Positions 1 through 12,600 of a DNA stretch of 64,000 bases are shown here, one piece after another. The position numbers were made by a program, and so were the translations under genes. Where the stretch lies: positions 429,566,240 to 429,630,239 of the forward strand of contig OV050030.1 in NCBI GenBank assembly GCA_920105625.2, read 5' to 3'. The number at the start of each line of letters is the position of its first letter. The stretch's first letter is position 1. The notes under the pieces are model-generated. The model saw nothing but the letters and a program-made list of their open reading frames with translations, was not told the DNA's origin and made no database searches. Origin of the DNA: Clusia tigrina (Eukaryota > Arthropoda > Insecta > Diptera > Clusiidae).

Positions 1-3000
1 GAATGTCCCCACAACAACTGCGTGCAGAAAAGGGGGAAATAGCTGTGTAATAAATTTCACCTGCATAAAAACAATTTATTATAATTTATGTGAGCTCTTT
101 GTCTGAGTGTGTACGACTGTGCACGTAGGTGCGCTTCAACACGAAACAAAGCGCTCGTACGTCCTACTGCCCTACCGCCCGTCAGCGTCGTTGAGGCTTA
201 AATGTACCAATGTAGAAGTGCGCCATATTTCCATTTTGCCATAAAACTGAAAGTGGAAATCGATGGTCGGGTGATAAATCAAATCAAATGGATTGGTTCG
301 CTCTGAGCATAATAATTGGTCCTGCTCTCTGGCCCCAAAAAGAAAAAGCGTGGGCGAAGACAAATGTAAAAAAGTGTACATCACGGTTGCACGGTCACTG
401 CAAGTGCAGATGCAACAGCATTAACAACAGAGTAGCTTTAGTCGGCCGACATGAGGAGCGTCCAGATTTACTGCAAATAAATAAATTCAACTGCCTTCAT
501 CGGCCGACGGCGGTTTGACGTGTTGACACATTTTGACAGATGTTATTTTGCAACGCGTTTTGTGTTTCCCCAGTGCATTTCTTGGAAACGATTTCCATGG
601 AATAATTCCACGCAACTTCTCCTGTGTAATTTCTTTGTTTTGGCTGTTGAATTATCGTTTAAATGTTTTTCCTTTTTAAAGCGAATTTAGAGCAAATGTT
701 ATGAATTGATGAAATTTAATAATCTGAAACAGTATATTCATGTGTGAGTTTGCCCAACTGAACAATTCGGCAGTTCTCCATATTCTGAAATTACTGCAGA
801 TTTAATGCATAACGACACTATAATTGACCAAGCATAATAAACTGAACACATACCATATTTCTCTCCCCAATTAACTCCTAACACACAAACCTAAAGCAAC
901 ATCTAAATCTATTATGACCTTTTAGGATACTTGTGAGAAATCATAATTTCGAGTTTACATTTTCCATTTCACAGTCAAGTAGTTTCCAAATAGTCCATAA
1001 ATCGTCCGCTTTATACCCACGTCTAAATCAATAAAATTCGCAGGATGAATTTCTTCAACATAACAAAATTATTTGCTCGCACTCTTTAAGACTCGAAAGG
1101 AACAAAAATTGCCGACTTGTGAATTTAGCCACATACCTCCGTATAACGTTTGGATAGACTCCTGCAAAGTCTTTTGTAAAAAGGTGCCATTTCGTCACAA
1201 ATTCTTTCACTCGTTTCAGCTGCTTCTTTGATTGCTGGCTGATACACTTTAATGTTTCACTTTTACGTTTTTATTTAAAGGTTTTTTTTATGAAGTAAGT
1301 CACTCAAAGAGTTTACATATTTGATTTCAACTTTCAAATCTGATGAAAAATCTTTAGAAAATTCAATTTGCACACTCGCGTGTTTGTCCTTTTTCTAGTC
1401 ACTGCAATTTTCTTGCAACTAAAAAGTTTCGCCAGAATTGTTTCTCCCGCTCTCTGATTCGACTTCGACTCAATTTAGTTGTGCTGTTCGTAAACAAATG
1501 AACATGATGCTCGGCAGGCACGCAGCTTTTTATCTCTTCGCTGGCAGATAATTTCGTTTGTTCGGCGTCGGCAGCTGCTAGACGAGATAAATCGAAGCGG
1601 CTCGTGCCTACTCGATCAGGAAAACAGAGCGATCAGGCCGCGGCAGAGCAGTCGAGTCAAATAATAATCTGTATTTTATATTTGATACAGCGAAGAAATT
1701 TAATAACACCCAGCTGGAAATTTCGTCGGCGCTGAATACATGTGTACTATATCAGTTTAGATATGCAGCTTCGCGAAACCAACAACAAAATCAGTGCATA
1801 ATGAATTGCATTAGTATCGGAGAAAATTATTTTCACCACTTTTACATCTTTTACAGAAGAGTGTTGCCGAAGAATAACACCAAACAGTATACATTAATAG
1901 AGATTGAATCACTAAAAATTTTGTGAAATGGAAGTGAAGGCGATTTCATAAAAATCGGTGAGCGACAAGGAGTTTGCTAGGAAACCCCACGAACAAAATT
2001 TTTGCAACAATAATTTCGTTCGTCATGCAAAGTTGCAAAGTTTTAATGCAAAGAAATGCTGCTGATTGGTTGCAGAACGTGTCCTCCGAGTGTTTGTATA
2101 GAAATAATGGCAGCTGCCTTTTCTAAATAGTATATCGTGTGGGAGAAACAAAGTGGTCACTATACTACATATATTATTATCATTGGCTGCAGTGCACTTC
2201 GCCCAATTTGATATGTTGTACTGAAAGTGCAACTCCAATGAGAGATATTGTATGCAGTTCCCTAAAGCTTTCAATTTTGATCTGCCCAGTAAAGATCGAC
2301 CTCCAATATCACGCAGTCCAGAAAAAAAATTGGAACCTGATTTCTTTTCATAAAATGTATCCAAGAAAAAAACGAATATAGTTACCTCGATTATCTTGGC
2401 ACTCGTTTTTTAGGTGAAATATTTCTCCTCAAATAACAAGAAGATAGTCACGAAATTGATGAACTGAAATGTTAGGAGAAATCAGGCAGAGTTTGAGGGC
2501 AAAAAAAATATCCAGGCTACGACCTAATCACAACCAAAATCTTAAAACAACCACCAACCAAAATGATTGCCATGCTAACAAAATATATACACAAAATATT
2601 AGTAAAATTAGTTATGGAGTCCCATAACATTAAATGAACTCAGTGCTACAATTCAGCTTATTATATTTGTATACACTTTAGAGGTTCCTTGCTTAACGAA
2701 TTACAATTACTTTATGATTGCAAAAGGAGTATTTTAGAACTTTTAAGTACACAAAATAATATATTAATTTAAATGATCGATGATAATTATAACAATTTTT
2801 CAATTAATGAAATTCATAAATGGCTTTTTTTAATAAGTATAACTGTGTACAATGTGGTTACTTATATTGTGAAAGATCAAACATATGTTGTTGTTAAACT
2901 TGTAAAATTAATTTCGACTTAATTGTAGGAGAAGGCTAGTGATATTAGCACATATTGCCTTTACGTAGGCTAAATATGTCTTCCGCCAGATTACGTGTGC

Positions 3001-3722
3001 CCTAGACTTCCCAACATAAATTTACGTGATCAACGAACCCTGTACAAAATTTGATGACTATTATCAAATTTATTTAAATCCGATGTAATGAATAATAAAA
3101 ACAAATAGAAAAGATAGGAACTGTTAAGGACTTGTTAGAGTCAGCGGTAGAAAATTGTACTTTTTAACCATGGCATACCATATATAGTGTTGTTATTGTT
3201 TCACACGGATTGGGAAAAAAATTGATTTTTGAAATCAGCTGTGGAGCGAAGAAGAAGAGTTGCGTATATATATACTAATCTATGCCGCTGCGCTGAAAAT
3301 GCGCGATAGATATAGTATCGAAAATGTTAGCGCCGACACCTTGGAAGCGAAGTGTCAGCGCATCTATTGCTGGCATTACCGCTTCCAGGAGCAACAGTTT
3401 CTAACTGGGCATTCCTATGAATACTAGTGGGTGAAAGCATAGAGTAAAGTTGTTACTACCCCCGACCGATCTCTTGTATGTCGAAAAATGAGTGATATTT
3501 CAGATAGTGACACCAGAATAGTGTTGCGATATAAAAATGAGAGCTATTAAGTAATTGGCGCTATTAGCAGCGCCACCATACGAAAAGTTTGTTGTTCGAG
3601 AATGTGTCTCATATTCCTTTACTCTATCCTTTAACATATGACTATTTGACGACCTGTTGATACCATTCCCAACCGGATAGTTTGGTGTGGGTGTGAAAGT
3701 GAAAGTATGTGAGTATACGTAC
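1..3722. other. Non-coding stretch, left edge of window
   Basis: No convincing exon was found on either strand. The serine-rich gene to the right ends its last visible exon with a good splice donor at 3722-3721 (minus strand), so this stretch is probably intron of that gene and later exons lie beyond the left edge. A relatively GC-rich block around 1440-1680 has a promoter-like look but no clear TATA/Inr pair. A copy of the 11-bp motif ATAGAGTAAAG at about 3440 and its reverse complement near 3617 bracket about 190 bp and could be short inverted ends of a small element. Short open frames here look random. Confidence 0.5.
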
Positions 3723-6700
3723 TTGTTGAACGACTATGGTTGTGGCCCGTGGTTGAGCACAAACCGCCGACTCCATAGGATTAGCAGTCACGTTGATAGG
3801 TCCAGCTGCGGTCGCTGCACTGCCGCTGGAGACAGCCAGGGTGGTGACGTTGTTGGTGGAGCGCTGGCCATCGTCCAAATGGTCGTGTTTCCTGTCTCCA
3901 ACTGTTGCCGCTTTGCCAGCCGTTTTGCTCTTAAACGATTTCTTCCGTGGATGTGTTTCACCAAGGAAGTCAACCCGCAAATCGTGCATGGGTGGAGGTG
4001 ATCCACCGCGCACTGATCCTGTTGGACTAGTCATCTGAAGGGTGCTGTGTTGGTTGTTGCTGCTGGGGCTGGAACTCTTGTTTAGAGATAGGTTGGCGGT
4101 AGACCCATGCTTGGGCGGAATTTGATCAAATTTCGAGGCGATTTCATGGAAATCTGCTTGCGATTTGGGCGAATGCTGGCCGTACGAATGTTCGCCTGGT
4201 GAGGAAGATGGTTTGGGCTGCGGGTAAAAGGCGTCCGATTGTGGCACATACTGCTGGTTCTCACGTATTGTTGTATGCATGACTGAGTCCGGCCGTATGC
4301 GCTTTGAGTTTTTCCGTGAGGGGGGTCGTCCGCTACCGTTTTGCTGCTGCTCCTGTTGCGTCAGCAGCGTGTATTGTTGGAAGATATCAGTCGACTTTGG
4401 AGAACCATGATGCGAAGATAGTTTTCGTTCATAAACGGAGCACGCCTCCGCCTCATCCGAATCGCTGCTGCCGATGACTGAACTAGAGTTCTCTTTCACA
4501 GCGAAGCATTCACGCTGAATGCGTTCGTAATCAAGGGCCTCACGGTCAAATGGAAACATGGTGGCGTCCTTGTGGCGTTCGCGATCACTACCTCCGGACG
4601 AAGAACTGGATGAATACTTGCGCTGATTGGCCACGTGATGCTGTGAGGATGGAGATAGTTGATTCGGATTGTTACCGATGAAGTTGGCATTGTCTTTTAC
4701 CGTTGGTGGCGCCGAATTCACCTTGGATGAGCTGCGTTTGGGACTTGCACTGATGACTCCCGTAGCAGACATGTTGCCAGTGACGTAGCGACCACGCGAA
4801 CTATTCGAAGAGATGGACTCACGAGCTCGAAACTTTTTGTTGTGCATGCCGTCATCCAAGTCGCTATCTTGATCATACTCGAAGTATGAGTTCCGGTGCG
4901 AGCCGTACCCGCCACTGCCCTTACCTCTGCCAGGTGAGCTGTCACGACGCGCTGCCGACATGTTAAGTTCCTCTATGAAGTTGGTTGTGTGTACCCTCTG
5001 ATCTTCCCAGTTTCTGTAATCGTCGTAGTTTCGTTTCGCCTGCTTTCCTGTTTGCTGCTGCGAATATTGTGGACGGTTTGTATTTGAAGAGTCCTTAAAA
5101 GTAAAGTGGCTCTGCATCTTTTCACTGGTGCGTGCCGATTTCGGCGATTTTGGCGGATCGAAAGTAAAGTGTTTAGTGGCGCTTGTGGGCGCTGGTGCTG
5201 TGTTGGGTAGCCGCTCTTTATTCGAAGACCCTCCAGTTGCCTGGCTGTCACATCTGTTGGAGGCGATCAGTGGCGTTGTTGAGGATAGCTCGCCCGTTAT
5301 TATTGATAGGGAAGATTCCTGACTCTTAAGTGGGATTATTACCAAAGTTAAGAAAAGGGAAATTGTAAAGGTAATACACAAATGCGGGAGTGGAGATTAT
5401 TACAAGTGCTTACCTCGGTGCTATCCTGCAGATTCATATTTGGTCTTGAATTCATGGAGCGGCTGGTCAGTTCCAATTCGGTGCCATCCTGCTCGGATTC
5501 AATTTGTATGGCGGTTAGCAGCGGTTCCTCCAGTGAACTAAATATTGGTTCGCTTTGGCCCGAGGTGTCACCTTAAAGTGGAATATTATTTATTTAACGC
5601 CATTGTGAGAATTCATCTCTCACATCACTGGGTCACAAGGCACAAGAACCCAGTGCCGCAAGCATGGATGGACAAGCTTGTAGCAGGGTCCTTTGCAAAA
5701 ACAGGCAACTAATTTAGATATTAGATTAGACAACTAGCCGTTGCTTGACTTACCCAAATCTAGTGAGTCACAAGTCTCCGATGTGTCGGTGTGCGTCACG
5801 CTAGTCACTAGAGTGGAGGCAGAGTCCGTTGAAGTGCTTATGTTTGCATCTGTCATGGAAGCTGAGGAGCCCATTATGATGACCTGTGCGAGACCCAGAA
5901 AATGGAAGTGTGAAAGGCCAGAATGTAATTGGTTAGAGGTCGGTATGAAGTGGTGAACACAACAAAGGGAATGTATGGGCATGCATTTTTTTTAAGCAAT
6001 TTCAGCTCAAATATAACACTGAGTTCCTGAATATACATATATATTTTCTTAGAATGGAGCAACTTTTCAGAGTCCGTTCTGATAAAATGAGCGCAAATCT
6101 TGCTGCCAATTGCTAAATTCCTAATTGACAACCAATTAGTAGTGGACATGTCGCAATTACAATGGCGTTATTAAACCCACTTTTGTGCAAATAACTGACA
6201 CTGTACACCCTGCTCACTTTCCGATACGTAAACAAAGTGTCCGAAAGACACTCCCATTAACGCAGTACATATTCATATCGTTAATTTAATTGGCAGACTT
6301 ACCTTTGGAACTCCGGCTACGTTGGCGACAGACGCAGGCACACCACCCACTGATGTGTGATACGCGACAGCTGCAGTTGCAACGGCATTGACAGGAATGC
6401 TCGTCATGGACGTGTTTGTTGTGGAGTGATTCAGTTTGGATTTAGTGCTGCGGCCGCTCTTGAAATATAAACGTCTCAGCGCTGTGGCTGAGGCGGAGGA
6501 CGAAGAGTTGAAGCCGTCATTTTCGGAGCTGCTAGATGCACTGCCACCCGACAATGGACACACGGTGCCGTTGGTTTGTGTGGGCGGATTTGCCATAGAG
6601 GCATTTTGCTTAGTAGAAAAGATTGACGGCTTCCGGATCGTTGAGGGGCTCGAAGAAGAGGAAGAAGAGGAGACTCTATTGCACACAGCAACGCTCTCCG

Positions 6701-7997
6701 CCCGGTTGTTTTTGCAAGGGGCTGGACTCTTGGGACGCTGACGCAAAGCGAGCGCCATCATGGCCGCCGAGCGGGTGGTGGTGTAGCAGGTGGTTGGAGT
6801 GCAAGGTTTGGTGCTGACGACAGTAGCTGCTTGAGTAGCATGGCCTACGGACACGGTCATGGCATGGAAATTGTCGGCATTCGGGCTGCCAGTACCTGCA
6901 AATATAGAAACGTTTATTCATGCGATAAGTTAAAATACATAAGGGCAAGTAAAATAGAGCACCCATAACCCCCAAACTCCAAATGCAGCTGCAGCATTCA
7001 ACGACTTCCTGCAACTATCGTAAAACATTGCAATTTTACATACGAGCATTACGAGCTCTTTCAAACAAATGCTGCAGCTATAAATATCAAGATTCCACAG
7101 AAAGGGGCACTAAAATACGAAAAATGTGGACCCTGACCATGATGGAAGCGATACGCTATCAAGACCATGCACTGGCCTCTGGTGAGAGACTAAATCCAGT
7201 GAGCGGGGTGCTTCCACGTCGCCAGTGCTTGCTGGCAGCAGGAGTGAGGTCACGAATTTACCGCGAAGAGATCTCATTTGCACTTGCAACATTAAAATCA
7301 ACACAAAATTCCAAAAACAAACACAAAATTAAAAGACTCAAATCGGAATTTCTATCTAAACAAACCAAAACGAGTAAATAAAAACATTGAATAATGACGA
7401 ACCAAAACAAAGAGGCGCAGAATAAATAGAAAAGCCGAGCAGCAATTACCCGAGAAAGCACAATACTTCCGAGGAATGGGAGCTTCATTAAAAATCTCTG
7501 CAAATATGCAATTAAACAAGTGAAAAAGTGCAGAGAGGTCTAAACAAAAGCGTACGAAATGGAAATGACCAGTTTTGTCCATGCTAAAACAAGGATACCA
7601 GTAAACAAGTGTGGTTGGTTTCAATACGCTTTTTGGACCTCAATGACCCAATTGTGGCATCATTTTATGGTGACGTGGCAGGCATGTTTATGTTGCAGCC
7701 AGCTGCAAAGAGGACGTGTTTGTTTCAAGTTATTTACATTATCGATATGACCCGAATTGCAGCGATGTTCATATACATACATACATATGTACATACATAT
7801 GTATACAATTTCCTTAAGAGATGTAAATATGTATGTACATACGAGTATGTACATATTTATGTAGGTACATATGCAAGCAAGGTGTTGGAAGACTTACCAT
7901 TTCCTCGTGTCTTTGGTGTTGACGGCGCAGCAGGCGTTATCGGCGGTGAGCCGCGATATTCGTGAAAAATCGGGGAACCAGGAACATAGTGGTCATT
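3723..7997 (-). CDS. Serine-rich multi-exon protein, internal part, function unknown
   Basis: Five exons on the minus strand, in reading order 7997-7898, 6895-6303, 5883-5754, 5571-5414 and 5324-3723. All have AG/GT borders, and the phases agree at each of the four internal joins (1, 0, 1, 0), giving 861 uninterrupted codons. The first exon shown starts in phase 0 after an acceptor and the last ends in a GTACGT donor, so the gene continues in both directions. The protein is mostly low-complexity: Ser runs, Ala/Pro stretches, NSS and SPS repeats, and an acidic dileucine-like EEPLL. The large last exon repeats an HFTF motif twice and holds a short charged helix, ALDYERIQRECF, that faintly recalls the SUZ motif of R3H-domain proteins. 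I see no catalytic domain. It is probably a cytoplasmic or nuclear scaffold or regulatory protein, but that is a guess. The methionine in MGSSASMTD (exon 5883-5754) could be an alternative start. Confidence 0.8.
7768..7873. repeat. ACATATGTATGTAC-type simple repeat
   Basis: Alternating CATA/CATATGTA blocks in both orientations, able to fold on themselves. It lies in the intron just downstream (minus-strand sense) of the exon at 7997-7898 of the serine-rich gene. The same motif recurs near 9180 and 11800. Confidence 0.8.
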
Positions 7998-8149
7998 CTG
8001 AAAGGAGCACAGAAAGGCATAAATCAAAGAAAGCAATTTATTTGAATATTTATTGATAAAATATTGCAATTTCAGTCAAATTTTTAGCCAAACTTAATAT
8101 ATCGTAGCTGTCCGTAGGCCATGCTACTCAAGCAGCTACTGTCGTAAAT

Positions 8150-8335
8150 GAAAAAACTAATACGTCCAACAGTAGTTGTAATAGATTAGATGAGATAGTA
8201 TATTCCAAATTGTGCTGCATTCCGCCTATACTCGGCTTAAGTGGTCCGTATGTGTGCAGCGCCCATCCGTGGTATCACAATGGGCCACTATTTGTGCCAG
8301 AGTGTGTTTTTTGCTGCCACTCCAACCTAAACCTA
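8150..8335 (+). mobile_element. LINE 3'-end fragment (LOA/Jockey-like)
   Basis: Non-coding fragment with the block GTATCACAATGGGCCA, also seen as GTATCACAGTGGGCCA at 30170 just before a (CTAAC)n tail. The shared block and the degenerate 'caacctaaacct' end suggest the 3' untranslated tail of the same LINE family. There is no coding remnant. Confidence 0.4.
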
Positions 8336-8454
8336 TATTCGTAGTTCTTGTTCCCTGTTTTTACCAAAAACGTAAATAGTTGTAGTAACTCACTGAGTAA
8401 TGAAACGAAACTTGTATTCTTATGTATGTATGTGTTGTATTCAAATACAAGAAA

Positions 8455-8660
8455 GCCGGCCTCTGAGTTCTAGTGGAAAGTATGCTAGACTCACAGTTGG
8501 GGGGACGTGGCTTCGAATCTTGCCCCGGGCATGGTTTGAAAAATGCTTATTTCTAATTATGTTTCTCTTCGAGTCGAAGGCTTGTTCATTGTGGATCGAC
8601 CACAGGATCGTGTCAAATATTGCAAAATCCCTTATTTGATAATTTAGCTTTAATAAACGT
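8455..8660 (+). mobile_element. Possible tRNA-derived SINE, type 1
   Basis: About 75 bp at the left resemble a degenerate tRNA, with a B-box-like GGCTTCGAATCTTG followed by a CCCCGGGC arm. A unique-looking body follows. Only one copy is in the window, so this rests on the B-box likeness alone. Confidence 0.35.
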
Positions 8661-8873
8661 TTAAATTGGCTACAATTCAAGGAAGAAATTGTTTAATTTA
8701 CTACAGGCATTTAACAACTTTTAATTTGATTTATATTAATATTAGTACCACCACTTAAATGTAATAAAAAGAGAGAGAGCAGCTTAACGAAACAAATGAG
8801 GTAATATTGAGACACAGTAGTTTAGAGTGTGGTGGACTGAGACAGTACTTAGATCAATGAGTTCACCACCTGC

Positions 8874-9125
8874 AGTAAGCGTAGTTGTCTGGATGGTCAG
8901 AGTACAATAGCTGAAGGCCCAGGTTCGATTCCTGGGAGGGTTAATTTTTGGTGTGCTGTTGATTTCTGAGACACAATATCTACTTGGAGAAAATTGCCTT
9001 TCATTGAAAGATCACTGATGAGGACAAGTGGGGTGTCCGAAATAGCTATAAGATCTGCCAAAATGTTTCAATAATTCTCCTGCTGACAATTATTACGGTG
9101 GCATAACAACACATTTTCGTCTACC
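8874..9125 (+). mobile_element. tRNA-derived SINE, type 2
   Basis: The head looks like a tRNA gene: an A-box-like stretch (TTGTCTGGATGGTCAGA) and a near-perfect B box, GGTTCGATTCC, inside a CCCAGG...CCTGGG arm. The body (GGTGTGCTGTTG ... ATTACGGTGGCATA) recurs, truncated at the head, at 58245-58412. A tRNA-like head joined to a body repeated elsewhere is the layout of a Pol III SINE. Confidence 0.65.
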
Positions 9126-9628
9126 GTGTGGAACTTGTCTGTCAATAAATTCGTTGAGATATAATCTTAATATTTCCATATACATACATACATATGTATA
9201 TGTATGTACATATATTTATATTATTAATATATTTGTCAATTAATGTATTGGTGATTCAGGACCCTCACAATTTAGCAACGTGGAAAAGTAGTTGTCTACA
9301 GTAGGCTTGTTAAGAAATATATATTGCAATGGCCCCTAAGAATGTTAAAACCGCTTGAAAAGCACCAACATTGCAAGTAAACACAAATAAACTCATCGAT
9401 AGAACGTTGGGTACATGGAGCTGAAGATTGCACCATACCTGATACTGCTATAATGTTATGTGATGTTATCGTTTTCAATGAAGATAAGTAATCAGTCGAC
9501 AAGAGCATTCCTCTACCTTACCTCATTAAAAGGGTCGGGCCAGCTCAGTATACATATGTACATATGTACGTGGAAGAAACATTGACTTGGATGTGCCTAG
9601 CGCAGTTGCCAAAATATTCTATACAAGA

Positions 9629-12600
9629 ATGACGTTTCTACGGAATCGTAACAGTGTCATCCTCGTTTCTATTATTTCAGTGATTTGCTTGCCATCGTGG
9701 CCAGTGAGTGGTGAGTTACAGAATTGTCGTATTTCCATTTAATTGGATTAAATCACTTTTATAGCGAAGCACCTCGCTTCGGCTGCTACTCAGACGGTAG
9801 TGGAGGGTATATGCAAATTATCTGTGCAGAAAAAGAGAGCCAAGAATAGCAGAGCTCGACGCGTTTGTGAACAATTTCCACGAATTGAGTGAATCCATAA
9901 AATTTTAGTTCTTTTGTTGTGTTTGTGATAAAGGCAAGTGACGGACGTCACCACCGCGGGAGAATTGTGAATTTATTATGAGAGAACTTTAATTTTCTTA
10001 ATTTCTGCTTGTGCTTTAATCCCCCATGATTGGTTGATTTAGCCCAATTTCTCGAATGAGTACTTCAACGAAACGGGCGGGTAAAGAGCAGCTGTTTAAA
10101 CGATTAAACAGTGAGAGTTTTTTAGATAAGAATTCTTAGCTAAAACCAATGCTAAGTTGGCTTTGAATGTTAACTGTCTTGGTGTCTGCTTTTCTACATA
10201 TTCAAGTGTCCGTGCAGCACATACTTAGACTCTTGGTAACGTTTCCGCGGTATCGTCTCAGTGAAATCGCATGAATTCTTGGTAAGAAGAAATTTCATTT
10301 CAAATTATCAGCATTCTAAATAAAAACAATAATAAAAACAACGAATTATGAAGTCATATCGCACTTTTCTCGCCTGAAACTATTGCTAAAGATACACAAC
10401 GACTCATTAAAAAGACAAAAAACAAAGGCAACACTCAACACTGCTGTAGACCTCGTTTATTTTCAGTGATTTGTTACATAGAATGTATTGTTGTAAGCAC
10501 TGGCGGTGGTGATATGTGTTTCTGGTGGCCTCTTTTGCATTCTCCTTTAAAAGATTTTATTTATACTCGTATTTTTAAAAATATACTCACACACACACAC
10601 ACACACACACCCATACTGCTAGGTGTGGGTGTGTGTGTACAACGTAAGCGACGAGATGTTTGGTCTAATTTTCAATGTTAGACAAGAAAAGTGTTGTTGT
10701 ATTGTTGCACACCACTGGCGCATATCATGTACAGCCTGTCCGCCTGCCATTGACGTCATTGTTATTACACAAATGCGTGCGTTATCGAGGACGTGCAACT
10801 CTTGGCAATTGGGCAGCTGCTTCGGTGCCAAAATCACGCTAATTCAAATAATTTATGCGTCCAATTTTTGTGTAATTTTTTCATTTAACTTTTGCTGACC
10901 TCGTTGGGCGTTTCTTAATTTTTGTATTTTTCCTCTCCGCAGCCATACGCTGCTATACCTGCTCCTATGTGGACACGGAAGCGGACAACACCTGCATACA
11001 GGATCCCAAAGGGACGAAGCGCATAACGTCGTGCACGAAGAAGTACTGCACTATAATGCGACAGGAGGCGGTGGTAAGTGTATTTCTACCTAATATTTAC
11101 GTATGTATGTATTTACTTCAAAAAGATGCGTGACACGGTATAAAATATGGACGCAGAGCGATGGATGATTAGCAAACATATGTACTAGATACTGTTGGAT
11201 AAAATCCCAAACCCAAACTGTTATAATGGAATTCCTGCCAAATACTTGTTAGATGGTAACCATCGTATACTAAACCTATGTGGTTTTCGATTGCGAACTT
11301 GCTCTCTGAACCGTGTAGCCACTGCGCTTCCACGTCAAATGTGCCATGCTCTACATAAGGGCCATGCAGTGACCAACAAAATTGAACTGCTTAAAATGTT
11401 GCACAACTCCAATAGGTGTCAATAAGCACAACTCGCACTACGTACCTACTCGGTATCCCGTTTGGGTGTCGGTTAGAGATGCCATAAAAGTGGACTTCAA
11501 CTTTTAATATACAATAAAATTTCATTCATTTTTACCTCTCCCGCTGAGGCCCAAGCGCCCGAATACCAAATTGTTTTACGGGTGTTTTTATGCTTCTGTC
11601 ACATACAATTTAGTAATTTCGTCGAAACTGTAATCTTGGCAAAAAAAGTGAACAACACTCACATACAGATGCATGGTCATTATTATCACGAAGCCATAAA
11701 TTCCAGCTGGCAAAATAGAACTATATAAATCACTTTAAAAATTGTAGTGCAACGTAGTCAAAACATGCAAAATATCAATAAACGTTAGCACAGTGGCCAT
11801 ATATGTATGTACATACCCATTTGTATGTACATACCCATATGTATGTACATACCCATATGTATGTACATACCCATATGTATGTACATACCCATATATATGT
11901 ACAAGTTTTCAATTTAAATATTCTTTTTAATTTTTAAAAAAGGTTGAGAGCATTTAGCTCTTCTTTATTTAACTTCCAACTTAAGACTAATTTTAGTTTT
12001 ACAATTTTATTAATTCTAGACTTATTGATTTTAATGCTTAGCTTGCATTTCCGGCACGAGTTTTGAAATTGGTTATTTAAAAGTGCTGACCTACTGTTTG
12101 TTTATTTATTTGCCCAATTGGCGATTTACAATATTTGCGCAAATGCAAAAAGAAAAGAATAAAGAATAAACTAAATTTTGCGCGTGATAACTCCTCCGCC
12201 TTTAAAAGCGAACGCCCTCGTTCGTCTGAGTAGGGTGCTGGAAAGTTGTTTGGTCCACTCGAGGAGATGGTTGCGGCTGCTCATTTTGTGCAACAGTTAC
12301 TTCATGTAATGGTATTTTGTCGGATATGTTAGAAATGTATTTGCCGGTTAGCTTTGACTTCCGTGCTGTCGTTAATTTGTATGCCAAGACTGCTATTAGA
12401 ATCAATGTGGTACTTGAAATTCCAAAATTTGTTACTGATGCTGCTATGCCGTTAATTTTTAGCTTTTCGATGTAATTTGTGTTTTTCAAATGGAGTTCTT
12501 TCATCATTTCCAGGCTGAGCATTTCTTCTTCAGCTGTTAGCGAAGCATTCGGTTGCAGTATAGCAGGGAGAGGCTTACTGCCGGAGACTTCATTAGACAA

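Noticed and set aside
8874..8945. A functional tRNA gene
   Set aside because: The B box is good, but the acceptor and anticodon arms do not pair properly and the body continues as a repeat, so it is a SINE head.
11799..11903. CRISPR-like array
   Set aside because: Directly abutting 18-bp units without spacers in a fly genome form a simple tandem repeat.
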